From NCBI RefSeq assembly GCF_003570725.1, contig NZ_QWVS01000002.1, positions 434,001 to 498,000 of the forward strand: a stretch of 64,000 nt of DNA, written 5' to 3'. Made by a program: the position numbers and the translations under genes. Under the pieces are notes generated by a model, which saw nothing but the letters and a program-made list of their open reading frames with translations, was not told the origin of the DNA and did no database searches. This document shows, in pieces, positions 16,341 to 25,949 of the stretch; the first letter of the stretch is position 1; each line of letters begins with the position of its first letter. Origin of the DNA: Peribacillus asahii. GTDB lineage: Bacteria; Bacillota; Bacilli; Bacillales; DSM-1321.

Positions 16341-18473
16341 TCATGTTTTCTTATCTTTGTTATGATTAACCTTTACTGTAGTCGTTGTTTCTGCCTTTGC
16401 TTGCTTTGCACGTTCTTTTTTCAGCTTATAGTACTCATCCATAATTTCACTAGCGATTAATTTATTCATATGATGATCTGTCGTATGTCTTTGATACGCC
16501 CATGGCACGACAACTGCAAAAGCGACTTCTGGCTTATCTGCTGGTGAATAACCAACAATAGTCAAGTTCATCGTTTCTTGCGGCTCGCTGTATTTCTCAC
16601 GATCAGGGCCATCATAAAACGCTTCGGCTGTTCCTGTTTTCCCCGCTACTGTATAAGGTTTTCCACCAAAAAATTGGTAGGCCGTTCCACCTGACTCCAT
16701 CGTTACCTTTTTAAACCCCTCTTGAACATGCTGAATCCAGGAATCTTTCATAGGCAGACGATTGAGAACAGTTGGCGTAATTTCTTCAGCCACGGAACCT
16801 AACTCCTCATTATCTTCTACAGGTTCACGAATTTCCTTAACAATATGCGGCTTCATTCGATAACCGCCATTAGCAATAGTGGATACATATTGTGCAAGTT
16901 GCATCGGTGTATACGTATCATACTGACCAATAGACAAGTCAAGCAACTTACCTGGAGAAGTTTCAGTCCCCTTAAACCCAACCATTTCATTTGGTAAATC
17001 GATACCTGTACGTGCTCCTAATCCAAACTGTGCATAAGAATTTCTCATTGTTGTAAAGGCCTTCGGATTAATGCTCAAAGAATGATTTGGTATATACGTA
17101 CCTCCACCAATATTAATAGCTGTTCGGAACATATATACGTTTGAAGATACTTTTAAAGCAGTCAAATCATTAATGTTACCAAAGTTTTTATAAGAACCCT
17201 TTGCTTTTGTTCCTTTAATTTGTAACTTCGTATCATAAAAAACTGTTCCTGGTTGAATGGCTCCTTGTTGATAACCAGTTAAAACAGTTGCTCCTTTTAC
17301 GACTGAACCCATCGCATAAGAAGTGGTAATATTCCCTAATGCAAAATCCTCGATAGAAGCTTTCCCCGTTTCTGAATCTCGCACATACCTTTTCCCTGCC
17401 ATCGTTAATACTTCACCCGTATTGGGATCCATCATAACAACAAAAGCGCGATCTAAAAACTTCGTATTTCCCATTCTTTTATTAGCAAGTAAATATTTTT
17501 CAATAATTTTTTCTGTAGCCTGTTGTAAATCAATATCAATCGTCAAGACAAGATCTTTACCACGTTGTCCAGGGGTAATCACTTGTGAATCAACCACATC
17601 TCCAGATTTATCGGTAATATTACGAATCTTTGTCTTTTGACCTTGTAGAACCTCTTCATATTGTGCTTCGATATAGCTTTTCCCAACACGGTCATTTCGA
17701 CTGTAATTACGTGCTAAATAATAATCAAGACTTTCACTCGGTAACCCTTCCTCTGATGAAGAAACTTTTCCTAATACCGACTTCAACGTTTTATCATATG
17801 CGTAAGAACGATCCCAGTCTGTTGTAATCCCTACACCAGGCAAAGAACCTAAATGTTCACTCACTCGTGCAAACTCTTTTTTTGTTACATTTTTGTTTTT
17901 TACAATTTGTGGCGTTAAAGCATAACCACTCGAAAACTCACGGTAAATAGCCAATACTTCAAGCTCTTCCTTAGAAAAGGTATCGTACTCTTCCTTTGTA
18001 ATCCGCTCAATTTGAAGCTTGTACAAATCCTTGTCTGTAAGCTCCCCTTCTTCCACTTTCTTTCTTTCTTTTGCCGTCACTTTTTTATTAGCGAGCTCTG
18101 GATTCATCATAATCCAATAATCTTTCTTGTCTCGCTCGGTTACTTTATCCGTTTCTTTATCAATTAATTTAGCCAGCTTCTTAGCTGTTTCCAACATTTC
18201 CTCTGATGTTGTTCCTTGTTTTCTTGTATATGTAATCGCATCTAAAGGCTGATTATCCACCATAATGTTTAAATTGCGATCATACATTTTACCACGTGGA
18301 ACAGCATTATTGACCGTCACTTCTTCTGTTCTTTCTACTTCGCGACTATATTCATCGCCATATGCAATTTGAATAAATCCTAAACGTAAGATTAACGCAG
18401 AGAATAGTACAAAAACTAAAAAGAAAAGAATACTTAATCTGAACGGCACATGCGTTTTTTTCTTTTTATTCAC
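16341..18473 (-). CDS. pbpA: Penicillin-binding protein 2a, class B transpeptidase
   Basis: A 710-residue elongation-specific transpeptidase that crosslinks side-wall peptidoglycan in the Rod complex. It has an N-terminal membrane segment (about 12-35), a pedestal/dimerisation domain opening with the VPRGKMYDRN motif, then the transpeptidase domain with SxxK (SVVK, Ser390), SxN (SSN) and KTG (GKTGTAEAF). I take GTG 18473 as start, because the ATG at 18494 has no ribosome site and GGAAGTGTGG precedes the GTG. Synteny with yqgE and pst identifies pbpA. Confidence 0.92.
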   Translation of the reverse strand: MNKKKKTHVPFRLSILFFLVFVLFSALILRLGFIQIAYGDEYSREVERTEEVTVNNAVPRGKMYDRNLNIMVDNQPLDAITYTRKQGTTSEEMLETAKKLAKLIDKETDKVTERDKKDYWIMMNPELANKKVTAKERKKVEEGELTDKDLYKLQIERITKEEYDTFSKEELEVLAIYREFSSGYALTPQIVKNKNVTKKEFARVSEHLGSLPGVGITTDWDRSYAYDKTLKSVLGKVSSSEEGLPSESLDYYLARNYSRNDRVGKSYIEAQYEEVLQGQKTKIRNITDKSGDVVDSQVITPGQRGKDLVLTIDIDLQQATEKIIEKYLLANKRMGNTKFLDRAFVVMMDPNTGEVLTMAGKRYVRDSETGKASIEDFALGNITTSYAMGSVVKGATVLTGYQQGAIQPGTVFYDTKLQIKGTKAKGSYKNFGNINDLTALKVSSNVYMFRTAINIGGGTYIPNHSLSINPKAFTTMRNSYAQFGLGARTGIDLPNEMVGFKGTETSPGKLLDLSIGQYDTYTPMQLAQYVSTIANGGYRMKPHIVKEIREPVEDNEELGSVAEEITPTVLNRLPMKDSWIQHVQEGFKKVTMESGGTAYQFFGGKPYTVAGKTGTAEAFYDGPDREKYSEPQETMNLTIVGYSPADKPEVAFAVVVPWAYQRHTTDHHMNKLIASEIMDEYYKLKKERAKQAKAETTTTVKVNHNKDKKT

Positions 18474-18575
18474 TATATGCCACACTTCCTTCATCCATTG
18501 TCTTGCTAACTACCTTATTCTATAGAACATTGTTGTTTTTTTCTACCTTGAAATACTATTAATTTTATCCAATGT

Positions 18576-19787
18576 CTAAGTTAGCTTGATTTGACGGACA
18601 AAGAAGTAAATCACCGTATGACCTAAACCAGCAATTAATAAAAAAATCGGCAAACTTTGCTTAGGGTCAAAATAATAAACAGCAAAGAGAAATCCTAAAA
18701 TAGAAACAATACGACCAAGGTGAATAAATATCTCTCGAGCGACTACATATTCAATTCGCATCTCCGCCGCATGCCATGCACGTCCAATCACATCATATGT
18801 AAGGGAAACATACGGTACGAGTAAAAGCGGGTATCCAACAGCAATCATTACCGCATATATTAAAAGTTTGGCATAGGTAACATCTACAGCAATTAAAATT
18901 ACTGCCGCATAAAGCAATACTCCTCCAAAAAGAATCGCTTTACTGCGCATGTCAGACTTAATAAGGCGAGAAACAAAATAATAAGCAACAAAAGCAACGG
19001 CTGAATGAAGTAACCCGTAGCTCCCAAGTGCCAATTCACTTCCGGTTTGAATAAATACAAAAATAGAAATAACAAACATAAATGTACCTTCTCTTACCCC
19101 TTGACAAAAGTTAGCCCACGTAATCAAGCTCCAATTACGATCATTTTTTCGCTCCTGTAAAACACGTACAAAACAATACTTTCCATGTGCAGGTCGTCTT
19201 TTTAAAAAGAAACTTAATAAAACGGCAACTGCAAACAACAACAACGATAAACCGAAGACAAATGTATATCCTGAAAATCGATTTAGCCGCGAAATAATGA
19301 ATCCAGCGCTAATTGGCCCAATCATCCCAGCACTAGAGTTTAACACTCCCATAAATCCATTAAAAAAGTCACGTGTTTCTGGCTCAGTAATTTCAAATGT
19401 TAATACATTAAAAGCAAGCCAATAAAATCCATATCCCATTCCAAGCAATGCTCCAAGTAACCAAAGAAAATTCGTTGCATGTTCCCCTACTAAGAGCACC
19501 GTTAAATAAAAAAGAGCTAAGAAAATAACACCAAGCCGTAATACGATGATTCGATCGACTTTCTTCGCCATCCGGCCTGCTAAAATAAAGATTACTGGTT
19601 GAACAATAACAACGATTAAATTATAAATACCAATATCTAAAAAATCCCCTGATTGCTTCCATAAATAAATATTCACAAATGTATTAGATAAAGCGATGCT
19701 TAAACTATATAAACCACCGATTGTGAGCAGCAGATTTAATTCTTTTTGTACTGCTCCTTCTCCAATTACTTTTTGTAAAATCCCCAT
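18576..19787 (-). CDS. yqgE: MFS transporter, YqgE family
   Basis: A 403-residue major facilitator protein with about 12 hydrophobic segments and the basic cytoplasmic loop LAGRMAKKVDR between segments 2 and 3. The substrate is unknown. AAGGAG lies 9 bases before ATG 19787; the longer reading to 19811 would include that site. It lies between pbpA and sodA as in B. subtilis. Confidence 0.85.
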   Translation of the reverse strand: MGILQKVIGEGAVQKELNLLLTIGGLYSLSIALSNTFVNIYLWKQSGDFLDIGIYNLIVVIVQPVIFILAGRMAKKVDRIIVLRLGVIFLALFYLTVLLVGEHATNFLWLLGALLGMGYGFYWLAFNVLTFEITEPETRDFFNGFMGVLNSSAGMIGPISAGFIISRLNRFSGYTFVFGLSLLLFAVAVLLSFFLKRRPAHGKYCFVRVLQERKNDRNWSLITWANFCQGVREGTFMFVISIFVFIQTGSELALGSYGLLHSAVAFVAYYFVSRLIKSDMRSKAILFGGVLLYAAVILIAVDVTYAKLLIYAVMIAVGYPLLLVPYVSLTYDVIGRAWHAAEMRIEYVVAREIFIHLGRIVSILGFLFAVYYFDPKQSLPIFLLIAGLGHTVIYFFVRQIKLT

Positions 19788-19851
19788 ATTCAAACGCTCC
19801 TTTTTGTTCATTTTAGTGTTTGAAAAAAGGGAAGCATTTATGTGAAAAAAG

Positions 19852-19890
19852 ACAATAAAAAACGAGAACCCTCTTATTCGAGGATTCCCG
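19852..19890 (-). terminator. Terminator of sodA
   Basis: An 11-bp stem with two G-U pairs (19863-19873 with 19880-19890) lies 15 bases after the sodA stop and is followed on the minus strand by T residues. Confidence 0.8.
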
Positions 19891-19904
19891 TGTTCATTAC
19901 TTTA

Positions 19905-20513
19905 TTATTTTGCAGCTGTGTAACGTTTTGCAACTTCATCCCAATTTACAACATTCCAGAAAGCACCGATGTAATCAGGACGACGGTTTTGGTAGTTTAA
20001 GTAGTAAGCATGCTCCCAAACGTCTAATCCAAGAATAGGTGTTTTCCCTTCTGATAATGGAGAATCTTGGTTTGGTGTGCTTGTTACTTCTAATTCGCCG
20101 TTATTTACAACTAACCAAGCCCAGCCAGAACCGAAGCGAGTTGCTGCTGCTTTAGCGAATTCTTCTTTAAACGCATCAAAGCTACCGAATTTAGCAGCAA
20201 TTGCGTCCGCTAGTTCACCAGTTGGTGCACCGCTACCATTTGGAGTTAAAATTGTCCAGAATAAAGAGTGGTTAGCATGTCCGCCACCATTGTTGCGTAC
20301 AGCTGTACGGATAGCTTCTGGAACTGCATCTAGGTTAGCAACTAGTTCTTCAATGCTTTTGCTTTGAAGCTCTTCGTTTCCTTCAATTGCAGCGTTTAAG
20401 TTTGTTACATAAGTGTTGTGATGTTTTGTGTGATGAATGTTCATTGTTTCTTTGTCAATGTGTGGTTCTAATGCATCAACTGCGTATGGTAATTGTGGTA
20501 ATTCAAATGCCAT
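19905..20513 (-). CDS. sodA: Manganese superoxide dismutase
   Basis: A 202-residue Fe/Mn superoxide dismutase that converts superoxide to hydrogen peroxide and oxygen in the cytoplasm. The metal ligands are visible: His27 (NIHHTKHH), His in [10 protein letters not shown] (about 82), and Asp and His in LDVWEHAYY (about 164 and 168). GGGAGG lies upstream of ATG 20513. It is a single-gene unit with its own promoter and terminator. Confidence 0.97.
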   Translation of the reverse strand: MAFELPQLPYAVDALEPHIDKETMNIHHTKHHNTYVTNLNAAIEGNEELQSKSIEELVANLDAVPEAIRTAVRNNGGGHANHSLFWTILTPNGSGAPTGELADAIAAKFGSFDAFKEEFAKAAATRFGSGWAWLVVNNGELEVTSTPNQDSPLSEGKTPILGLDVWEHAYYLNYQNRRPDYIGAFWNVVNWDEVAKRYTAAK

Positions 20514-20585
20514 GATTAAAAATCCTCCCTATGTATACCTGTATTTAGCTTTAGTTTTCCAAAGTTTCCTAAAGCCCGTAAGCAT

Positions 20586-20614
20586 AGATTATCAAAATTT
20601 TACTAGCCTTTCAA
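20586..20614 (-). promoter_or_regulatory. Probable SigA promoter of sodA
   Basis: TTGAAA (20614-20609) lies 17 bases from TAATCT (20591-20586), with the overlapping alternative -10 GATAAT. The element is about 73 bases upstream of the start codon. Confidence 0.5.
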
Positions 20615-20650
20615 ACGTTATGCTTCACTTTTTTAGTTTTTTTATGCAAA

Positions 20651-21136
20651 TTATTTATATATAACAAAGAAAAAATAGCCAACCATTACAATTTGAATGA
20701 TGCTTTTTGTCAACACACTGCTAATAAAGCCAATAACAGAGCCAAACCCAATTTTCGAAGCGGTCCATAAGTCTCGCTTATGAACGAGCAGTTCTGCTAA
20801 AATTGCCCCAACAAATGGCCCAATGATAATACCAAAAGCAGGAATGACGAACGGTCCCACTAGAAGGCCGATAGTGCTGCCCCATACCCCAGCTTTAGAA
20901 CCACCATATTTTTTAACGCCGATTATATTCGCTACATAATCCGCCATAAATAAAAGCAAAACAAATAAAATTTGTATGGTCCAAAACAGCCAATGGAATG
21001 GTTCAAATGAATAAAAAAATCCGTATAAAATAAAGCCGGCGAAAATAAAGAGCACGCTTGGAATAATTGGATAAATTAAGCCAATAAAACCGATAATAAA
21101 CATGGTGATGACAACCGTCCAATAAAGAATATCCAT
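20651..21136 (-). CDS. yqgC: Membrane protein YqgC (DUF456)
   Basis: A 161-residue protein almost entirely hydrophobic, with glycine-rich segments ([19 protein letters not shown]) typical of DUF456, whose repeats resemble glycine-zipper membrane domains. GAAAGGAG precedes ATG 21136. Position next to sodA and yqgB supports YqgC. Function is unknown. Confidence 0.85.
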   Translation of the reverse strand: MDILYWTVVITMFIIGFIGLIYPIIPSVLFIFAGFILYGFFYSFEPFHWLFWTIQILFVLLLFMADYVANIIGVKKYGGSKAGVWGSTIGLLVGPFVIPAFGIIIGPFVGAILAELLVHKRDLWTASKIGFGSVIGFISSVLTKSIIQIVMVGYFFFVIYK

Positions 21137-21234
21137 ATGTATCTCCTTTCAAAAATAATTTCACTTAATATGAACTTCGACAGCACACCTTCGTTTGCCT
21201 TCATTTTTAAAAGGGGGAATTTGTATCATTTATG

Positions 21235-21263
21235 TTGTATTATCACAAACTGATAGATACAAT
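21235..21263 (+). promoter_or_regulatory. SigA promoter of yqgB
   Basis: TTGTAT (21235-21240), 17 bases, then TACAAT (21258-21263). It lies 34 bases before ATG 21297 and inside the longer reading frame from 21195, which supports the downstream start. Confidence 0.7.
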
Positions 21264-21296
21264 GAACAAGATACAATAGAAAAAGGTGCTGTTTAT

Positions 21297-22067
21297 ATGA
21301 ATGTCTTTAAACAACTATATGTAAGTTTGTACTCGCCTAAGGATATAGCGACCTTTCGTTATCAAGGATTAGGCAAAACGATTTTTTTTGTATTCGTACT
21401 TTCCCTCCTATCCATTCTTCCTGCTAGTTATTATTTTAGCATGATGATAAAGGATAGTATTTATGCGGTTAAACAAACTGTTTCAACAGAAATACCCGCA
21501 TTTGAGATTAAAGATGGTAAGTTAAAGATAGAAAGTGACGAACCTATTATTATCCACAAAGAAGGCTTTACTATTTTTATAGATGACTCTGGTATATTAA
21601 CACCTAGTAAAGTTGCCAATCAAACGACGAACGGCCTCGCCTTTCTACAATCCGAATTTGTCGTTATATCTGCCGGAAATGCCCAGTCTTCTCCTTATAC
21701 GTTTATCGAAGGGAATAATGAAACCATTTCCTCATGGCTTGATAAAGCGGACCGTTTATTATGGATTTTCTTATCTATTATGATTTTTATTTTTTACATA
21801 ATAGCTGCAGTAATCTTATTTATCAAAATAACGATTTTTTCTATTTTCGGATTAGTGCTCAAAAATGCTTTTCGGAAACCACTCCGTTACAAGCAAGTAT
21901 GGACAATCACTGCTTATTGCGTAACATTACCGACGATTTTCTTTACAATTATGGACTTCTTTCAGGCAACCGTTCCATTCAGTATGTCTTTGAACTGGTT
22001 CATTATCTTCATCCTTCTTTTCTTAACATTAAAAGAAATACCTCACGAACAAGAACAAGAACAATAA
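21297..22067 (+). CDS. yqgB: Membrane protein YqgB (DUF1189)
   Basis: A 256-residue protein with the DUF1189 layout: a cytoplasmic start (FKQLYVSLYSPKDIATFRYQG), one membrane segment, an outer domain of about 120 residues, then three or four C-terminal membrane segments. AAGGTG lies 9 bases before ATG 21297. The longer start at 21195 lies upstream of the promoter. It is divergent from yqgC. Function is unknown. Confidence 0.85.
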   Translation: MNVFKQLYVSLYSPKDIATFRYQGLGKTIFFVFVLSLLSILPASYYFSMMIKDSIYAVKQTVSTEIPAFEIKDGKLKIESDEPIIIHKEGFTIFIDDSGILTPSKVANQTTNGLAFLQSEFVVISAGNAQSSPYTFIEGNNETISSWLDKADRLLWIFLSIMIFIFYIIAAVILFIKITIFSIFGLVLKNAFRKPLRYKQVWTITAYCVTLPTIFFTIMDFFQATVPFSMSLNWFIIFILLFLTLKEIPHEQEQEQ

Positions 22068-22074
22068 AGGGAAG

Positions 22075-22155
22075 CTTTCATCAATAGAGGATTTTCCTTC
22101 ACCCTCCACTGATGGTTAGTCACGTTCTACAAGCAGTAAGTGTGGGACAAACGTA
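22075..22155. repeat. Copy of the dispersed intergenic repeat
   Basis: It contains CACTGATGGTTAGTCACGTT (22107) and the right end AAGTGTGGGACAAA, which resembles AAGTGCGGGATAAA of the copy ending at 12277. Confidence 0.45.
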
Positions 22156-22161
22156 AACGTC

Positions 22162-22202
22162 AAGCGCAAGGACCTAGCTAGTAAAGGTCCTTGCGCTTTT
22201 TT
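22162..22202 (+). terminator. Terminator of yqgB
   Basis: A 14-bp perfect stem (22162-22175 with 22185-22198), 9-base loop and T run. The left arm AAGCGCAAGG is like the end of the repeat family seen near dnaK. Confidence 0.9.
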
Positions 22203-22400
22203 TAAAGACTATGTTAATTGTTGATTTATACAGTTTTTGGCTCATATGAAATAATCGATCCATTTCTTCAAACATTAAATGAACATCCTTTTTCATTTAA
22301 TGAAAAGTTTCCATGAAACAAAAGAATAGTGCTTAATTTTAGGCATAAAAAAAGGACTCCTAAATATATATACAGTAAAGACAAGTAATGGGGGTTACAA

Positions 22401-22730
22401 ATGAAACGGCTAATCGGTTTTCTATGCGTATGTTTTATTCTGTTTATCGTTTACTTTGATGTCACAACAGGAACTTTACCAAAATCATCTTCTTCTCCTG
22501 CAAAAGAACCTTCACAACCTGTTCATCAAACAGCGAATAAACACAAACTACAATATGTAAAAAAAACCATGAAGCCGGGTGACACCTTATTGTCAATTAT
22601 TGAGCAAGAAGAGGGATCACTAAAACAGCCGATTGAATCGATTGTGCGTGATTTTCAAGAGCTAAATGAAGGACTAAAACCCGAACAAATGCAAATTGGA
22701 AAAACCTATAAAATTCCGAGCTATAAATAG
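22401..22730 (+). CDS. yqfZ: Small exported LysM protein YqfZ
   Basis: A 109-residue protein with an N-terminal membrane or signal segment (about 4-20), a Ser/Pro linker and one LysM domain at about 52-107 (KKTMKPGDTLLSII to YKIPSYK). It should bind peptidoglycan outside the membrane. GGGGG precedes ATG 22401. B. subtilis YqfZ has the same size and lies next to ispG; that gene is reported as sporulation expressed, which I cannot test here. Confidence 0.8.
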   Translation: MKRLIGFLCVCFILFIVYFDVTTGTLPKSSSSPAKEPSQPVHQTANKHKLQYVKKTMKPGDTLLSIIEQEEGSLKQPIESIVRDFQELNEGLKPEQMQIGKTYKIPSYK

Positions 22731-22811
22731 ACAGGGATGTAAAACAAAGATAAGATAGAATTTTCTCGATGTTTAACACAGTCTATTAAAAAAGATAATA
22801 CATCCATTTCC

Positions 22812-22841
22812 TTGTCAACTAGTGCCTAACATTGATACAAT
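22812..22841 (+). promoter_or_regulatory. SigA promoter of ispG
   Basis: TTGTCA (22812-22817), 18 bases, TACAAT (22836-22841), 60 bases before the TTG start at 22901. Confidence 0.7.
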
Positions 22842-22900
22842 ATTTTTGTGAACAATAGGGAAAATCAAACATGATTTCTTCCAAAAGGAGCGAATCCCAC

Positions 22901-24004
22901 TTGAGTGAAATTATACATCGTACTAAAACCCGCCCTATTAAGGTTGGTAATTTAACCATTGGCGGTAATAATGAAGTAATTATTCAAAGTATGACAACGA
23001 CAAAAACCCATGATGTCGAAGCGACTGTAGCTGAAATTCTGCGCCTTGAAGAGGCGGGCTGCCAAATTGTCCGCGTCGCATGTCCAGATGAACGAGCAGC
23101 CGATGCCATTCCAGAAATAAAAAAACGCATCAACATTCCACTTGTTGTTGATATTCACTTTGATTATCGACTTGCTTTAAAAGCGATTGAAGGAGGAGCC
23201 GATAAGATTCGAATTAACCCAGGAAATATCGGTCGTCGTGAGAAAGTCGAAGCGGTTGTAAAGGCAGCGAAAGAAAAGGGAGTACCAATTCGAATCGGTG
23301 TAAACGCTGGTTCATTAGAAAAACGCATTATTGAAAAATACGGATATCCAACAGCCGACGGTATGGTAGAGAGTGCTTTGCATCATATCAAAATTTTAGA
23401 AGACTTAGATTTTCATGATATTATCGTTTCCATGAAAGCATCTGATGTTAATTTGGCCATTGAAGCATACGAAAAAGCAGCACAAGCCTTTGACTATCCA
23501 TTACATCTCGGTATTACAGAATCAGGAACTTTATTCTCTGGTACAGTAAAAAGCGCTGCTGGTTTAGGAGCTATCCTAAGCAAGGGTATCGGTAATACAT
23601 TACGCATTTCTTTGAGTGCTGATCCTGTTGAAGAAGTAAAAGTAGCACGAGAATTATTAAAGTCATTTGGTCTTGCCTCTAATATGGCTACATTAATTTC
23701 TTGTCCAACATGCGGTCGTATTGAAATCGACTTAATCGCTATTGCAAACGAAGTAGAAGAGTATATCCAAACGATTAAGGCACCGATTAAAGTGTCTGTT
23801 CTTGGCTGTGCGGTAAATGGACCTGGTGAAGCTCGAGAAGCTGATATCGGCATCGCTGGAGCCCGTGGAGAAGGACTTCTATTTAGAAAAGGGCAAATTG
23901 TTCGTAAAGTACCTGAAGAAACAATGGTAGAAGAATTAAAGAAAGAAATCGACTTAATTGCCGAGGAATATTACGCTAAACAAAAAGCTGAAGCATTGAA
24001 ATAA
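22901..24004 (+). CDS. ispG: 4-hydroxy-3-methylbut-2-en-1-yl diphosphate synthase (IspG)
   Basis: A 367-residue iron-sulfur enzyme of the MEP isoprenoid pathway that reduces cyclic MEcPP to HMBPP, the substrate of IspH. The 4Fe-4S cysteines are in CPTCGR and [12 protein letters not shown] chose the TTG start at 22901: AAAGGAG lies 10 bases upstream and the protein then begins [12 protein letters not shown], matching B. subtilis. An ATG at 22871 lacks a ribosome site. The other late MEP gene, ispH, is 7.4 kb downstream on the same strand. Confidence 0.96.
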   Translation: MSEIIHRTKTRPIKVGNLTIGGNNEVIIQSMTTTKTHDVEATVAEILRLEEAGCQIVRVACPDERAADAIPEIKKRINIPLVVDIHFDYRLALKAIEGGADKIRINPGNIGRREKVEAVVKAAKEKGVPIRIGVNAGSLEKRIIEKYGYPTADGMVESALHHIKILEDLDFHDIIVSMKASDVNLAIEAYEKAAQAFDYPLHLGITESGTLFSGTVKSAAGLGAILSKGIGNTLRISLSADPVEEVKVARELLKSFGLASNMATLISCPTCGRIEIDLIAIANEVEEYIQTIKAPIKVSVLGCAVNGPGEAREADIGIAGARGEGLLFRKGQIVRKVPEETMVEELKKEIDLIAEEYYAKQKAEALK

Positions 24005-24049
24005 AAATAAAGTAATTAAGTTAAACAAACTTTATACTATTTTCCTAAG

Positions 24050-24084
24050 AAAAGCTTGGATTCGTCGTCGAATCCAAGCTTTTT
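24050..24084. terminator. Terminator between ispG and yqfX
   Basis: A 15-bp perfect stem (24050-24064 with 24069-24083) with a 4-base loop and T-rich right flank; it can serve both convergent genes. Confidence 0.9.
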
Positions 24085-24092
24085 TCGTCTTG

Positions 24093-24548
24093 TTAAAAAA
24101 ACGGCAAGATAAAGATGCCAACAATAATTGAGACAGCACCAATCCCGATTGCCCATGCTCCAAGACTTTTTGCTCCTTTACTACGGGCAATAAACCCAGC
24201 CACGATACCGACAATACCAAGTAAAATTGGCATCATAAATAAGGAAAGGATAGATGCAATTAATGCAAGGGTCCCAACTAATGTACCACCGAAACCAATG
24301 CCATATGCAGGATCATCATATCTTTCTGAATCCGATGCTTGTCCACGATTACTTATCGGTGCCGCAATTTCAGCAGATGTTTCTTCTAAATAATCATTTT
24401 TTACCGCTTCACCGGATTCGTATTTATTTCGATCTTCATCGACTGTTCGATGAACCTGTGAAGTCGAAGTCGAGGTAAAAGTGGAATCCATTGGCTTTGG
24501 AGTCAAACGCACTTCATCGTCAACACTTGTGTAACGATTCTCTTCCAT
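24093..24548 (-). CDS. yqfX: Membrane protein, YqfX-like
   Basis: A 151-residue protein: residues 1-80 are charged, Ser/Thr-rich and probably disordered, followed by two long hydrophobic segments with glycine zippers (GGTLVGTLALIAS, then GIVGIVAGFIARSKGAKSLG). GAGG lies 9 bases before ATG 24548; the longer start at 24602 lacks a ribosome site. The position facing ispG matches YqfX of B. subtilis. Function is unknown. Confidence 0.7.
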   Translation of the reverse strand: MEENRYTSVDDEVRLTPKPMDSTFTSTSTSQVHRTVDEDRNKYESGEAVKNDYLEETSAEIAAPISNRGQASDSERYDDPAYGIGFGGTLVGTLALIASILSLFMMPILLGIVGIVAGFIARSKGAKSLGAWAIGIGAVSIIVGIFILPFF

Positions 24549-24872
24549 ACATGCATTCCTCACTTTCGTTAAGTAGGAGCATTTATAGTGTGTGTAAGAC
24601 AAATGAAAAACTACGTTAAAAATCTTTCATCTATTGGGATAAACTACATCTGTCTTAACAGATTGTATAAATGAAACTATACGAAAAAAACTACCCTAAT
24701 CTAAACCAAGGCTCCTAAAGAACTGCCATGCTTTTTAGTCCTGAATCATTACCGTGCCCTTTTTATATATAATGGATTTGTTAAACAATATTGTTGCCAT
24801 TTACTAAAAGAACGATTTCACCAATTTATGTTACACTATATGTATGAAAAACAAGGAGAGGGCAAATCAACG
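24549..24872. other. Divergent intergenic region between yqfX and yqfW
   Basis: About 320 AT-rich bases. I see no gene, repeat or hairpin of note and no promoter I would call with confidence. Confidence 0.5.
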
Positions 24873-25445
24873 ATGAAGAAACGATTTGGAATAGATATAG
24901 ATGGAACCGTCACACGACCAGACACCTTTGTTCCATTTTTAAATGACGCTTTTCAATTAAATTTAACATATGAAGACATTACCCAATATGATTTTTATCC
25001 ATATGTGAACGTATCAAAAGAAGATTTTAATCACTGGTTCTTAACAAATGAACCAATCTTTTATAAAGAATCTTTACCTGCTGATGGGGCAAAAGAAGTA
25101 TTAAATACATGGGCAGCTTCGGCTGATCTATATTATATTAGCGCACGTACCTCGCATCTTCTTGATGTCACAAAAGAGTGGTTTGCCAAACACCGACTAA
25201 ACTATCATCATCTAGAATTAATTGGATCGCACAACAAAGTAGCTACAGCCAAAAAGTTAGCGGTCGACCTATTTCTGGAGGATAAACATGATAATGCAGT
25301 TGCAATTGCTGAAGAATGTAATATCCCCGTTTTACTCTTTAATACACCCTATAATCAAGATCCTATTCCAAAGGGTGTCATCCGTGTTCAGTCCTGGCAC
25401 GAAGCACAAACTTGGGTTCGGAAATGGTTGCAAGAACAAGTATAA
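24873..25445 (+). CDS. yqfW: Nucleotidase-like HAD hydrolase YqfW
   Basis: A 190-residue HAD-superfamily phosphatase of the 5'(3')-nucleotidase (NT5C) group. Motif I is DIDGT (about 7-11), motif II is the Ser in YISARTS, and the acidic motif IV is FLEDK. The substrate is not certain but may be a nucleotide. AAGGAGAGGG lies 10 bases before ATG 24873; the longer start at 24828 is not preceded by a site. It faces zur convergently. Confidence 0.85.
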   Translation: MKKRFGIDIDGTVTRPDTFVPFLNDAFQLNLTYEDITQYDFYPYVNVSKEDFNHWFLTNEPIFYKESLPADGAKEVLNTWAASADLYYISARTSHLLDVTKEWFAKHRLNYHHLELIGSHNKVATAKKLAVDLFLEDKHDNAVAIAEECNIPVLLFNTPYNQDPIPKGVIRVQSWHEAQTWVRKWLQEQV

Positions 25446-25474
25446 ATGCGATACGAGCTCTAGACATAACTAAT

Positions 25475-25518
25475 AATAAAAAGCGTGAAAACCACAACTG
25501 GCTTTCACGCTTTTTATT
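25475..25518. terminator. Bidirectional terminator between yqfW and zur
   Basis: A 16-bp stem (about 25475-25490 with 25503-25518) with A-rich left and T-rich right ends overlaps the zur stop codon. Confidence 0.88.
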
Positions 25519-25936
25519 GTGACCGTACACAACAGTCAGGACAACGGCCATAAATTTCAAATTTATGACCAGACACATCATAATTCTGTAAATTATCTTC
25601 TAGACTTTCCATTGGGCATGCTGCAATTTCTTTCGTCTTCCCACAATCTAAACAAATAAAATGATGATGATGTTCAGAATGACTACAAGTAAATCGGAAG
25701 CGCTTCTCTCCTTCAAGTTCTGTCATTTCAAAAATACCTAATTCTACAAATAAAGAAAGGTTACGGTAAATCGTATCGAAGCTTAATCCTGGGTAGCTCG
25801 ATTTCATATTTTCTAACACATCTTTTGCCGTTAGATATTTATTACTAGACGAAAAAAGCTGAAGCATATCTTCTCTTTTTCCTGTTTGTTTATACCCTTT
25901 ATCCTTTAGTAATTGAATCGCTGTTGTTACATTCAA
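25514..25936 (-). CDS. zur: Zinc uptake regulator Zur (Fur family)
   Basis: A 140-residue Fur-family repressor: an N-terminal winged helix ([12 protein letters not shown] recognition helix) and a C-terminal metal/dimer domain with the structural zinc cysteines Cys95-x2-Cys98 and Cys132-x2-Cys135 and the His-rich stretch HSEHHHHF. The start is TTG 25936 with TGAGGTG 6 bases upstream; no ATG is available. It is the third gene of znuC-znuB-zur, and a Zur box precedes the operon, so it probably represses its own operon when zinc is sufficient. Confidence 0.93.
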   Translation of the reverse strand: MNVTTAIQLLKDKGYKQTGKREDMLQLFSSSNKYLTAKDVLENMKSSYPGLSFDTIYRNLSLFVELGIFEMTELEGEKRFRFTCSHSEHHHHFICLDCGKTKEIAACPMESLEDNLQNYDVSGHKFEIYGRCPDCCVRSQ

Positions 25937-25949
25937 AAAAACACCTCAT

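Larger units (their letters stand above)
22068..22400. other. Intergenic region between yqgB and yqfZ
   Basis: About 330 bases with no gene. It holds a dispersed repeat copy (about 22075-22155), the yqgB terminator (22162-22202) and a short inverted repeat ATTAAATGA/TCATTTAAT near 22276-22302. Confidence 0.6.

Noticed and set aside
17323-17640. 105-codon plus-strand frame within pbpA
   Set aside because: Antisense to the transpeptidase domain with intact catalytic motifs; no independent support.
20077-20367. 96-codon plus-strand open frame inside sodA
   Set aside because: It is the antisense shadow of a well-conserved gene, with no ribosome site and a composition typical of shadow frames.
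24115-24393. 92-codon plus-strand open frame opposite yqfX
   Set aside because: It is antisense to the membrane part of yqfX, has no ribosome site and lies after the ispG terminator.
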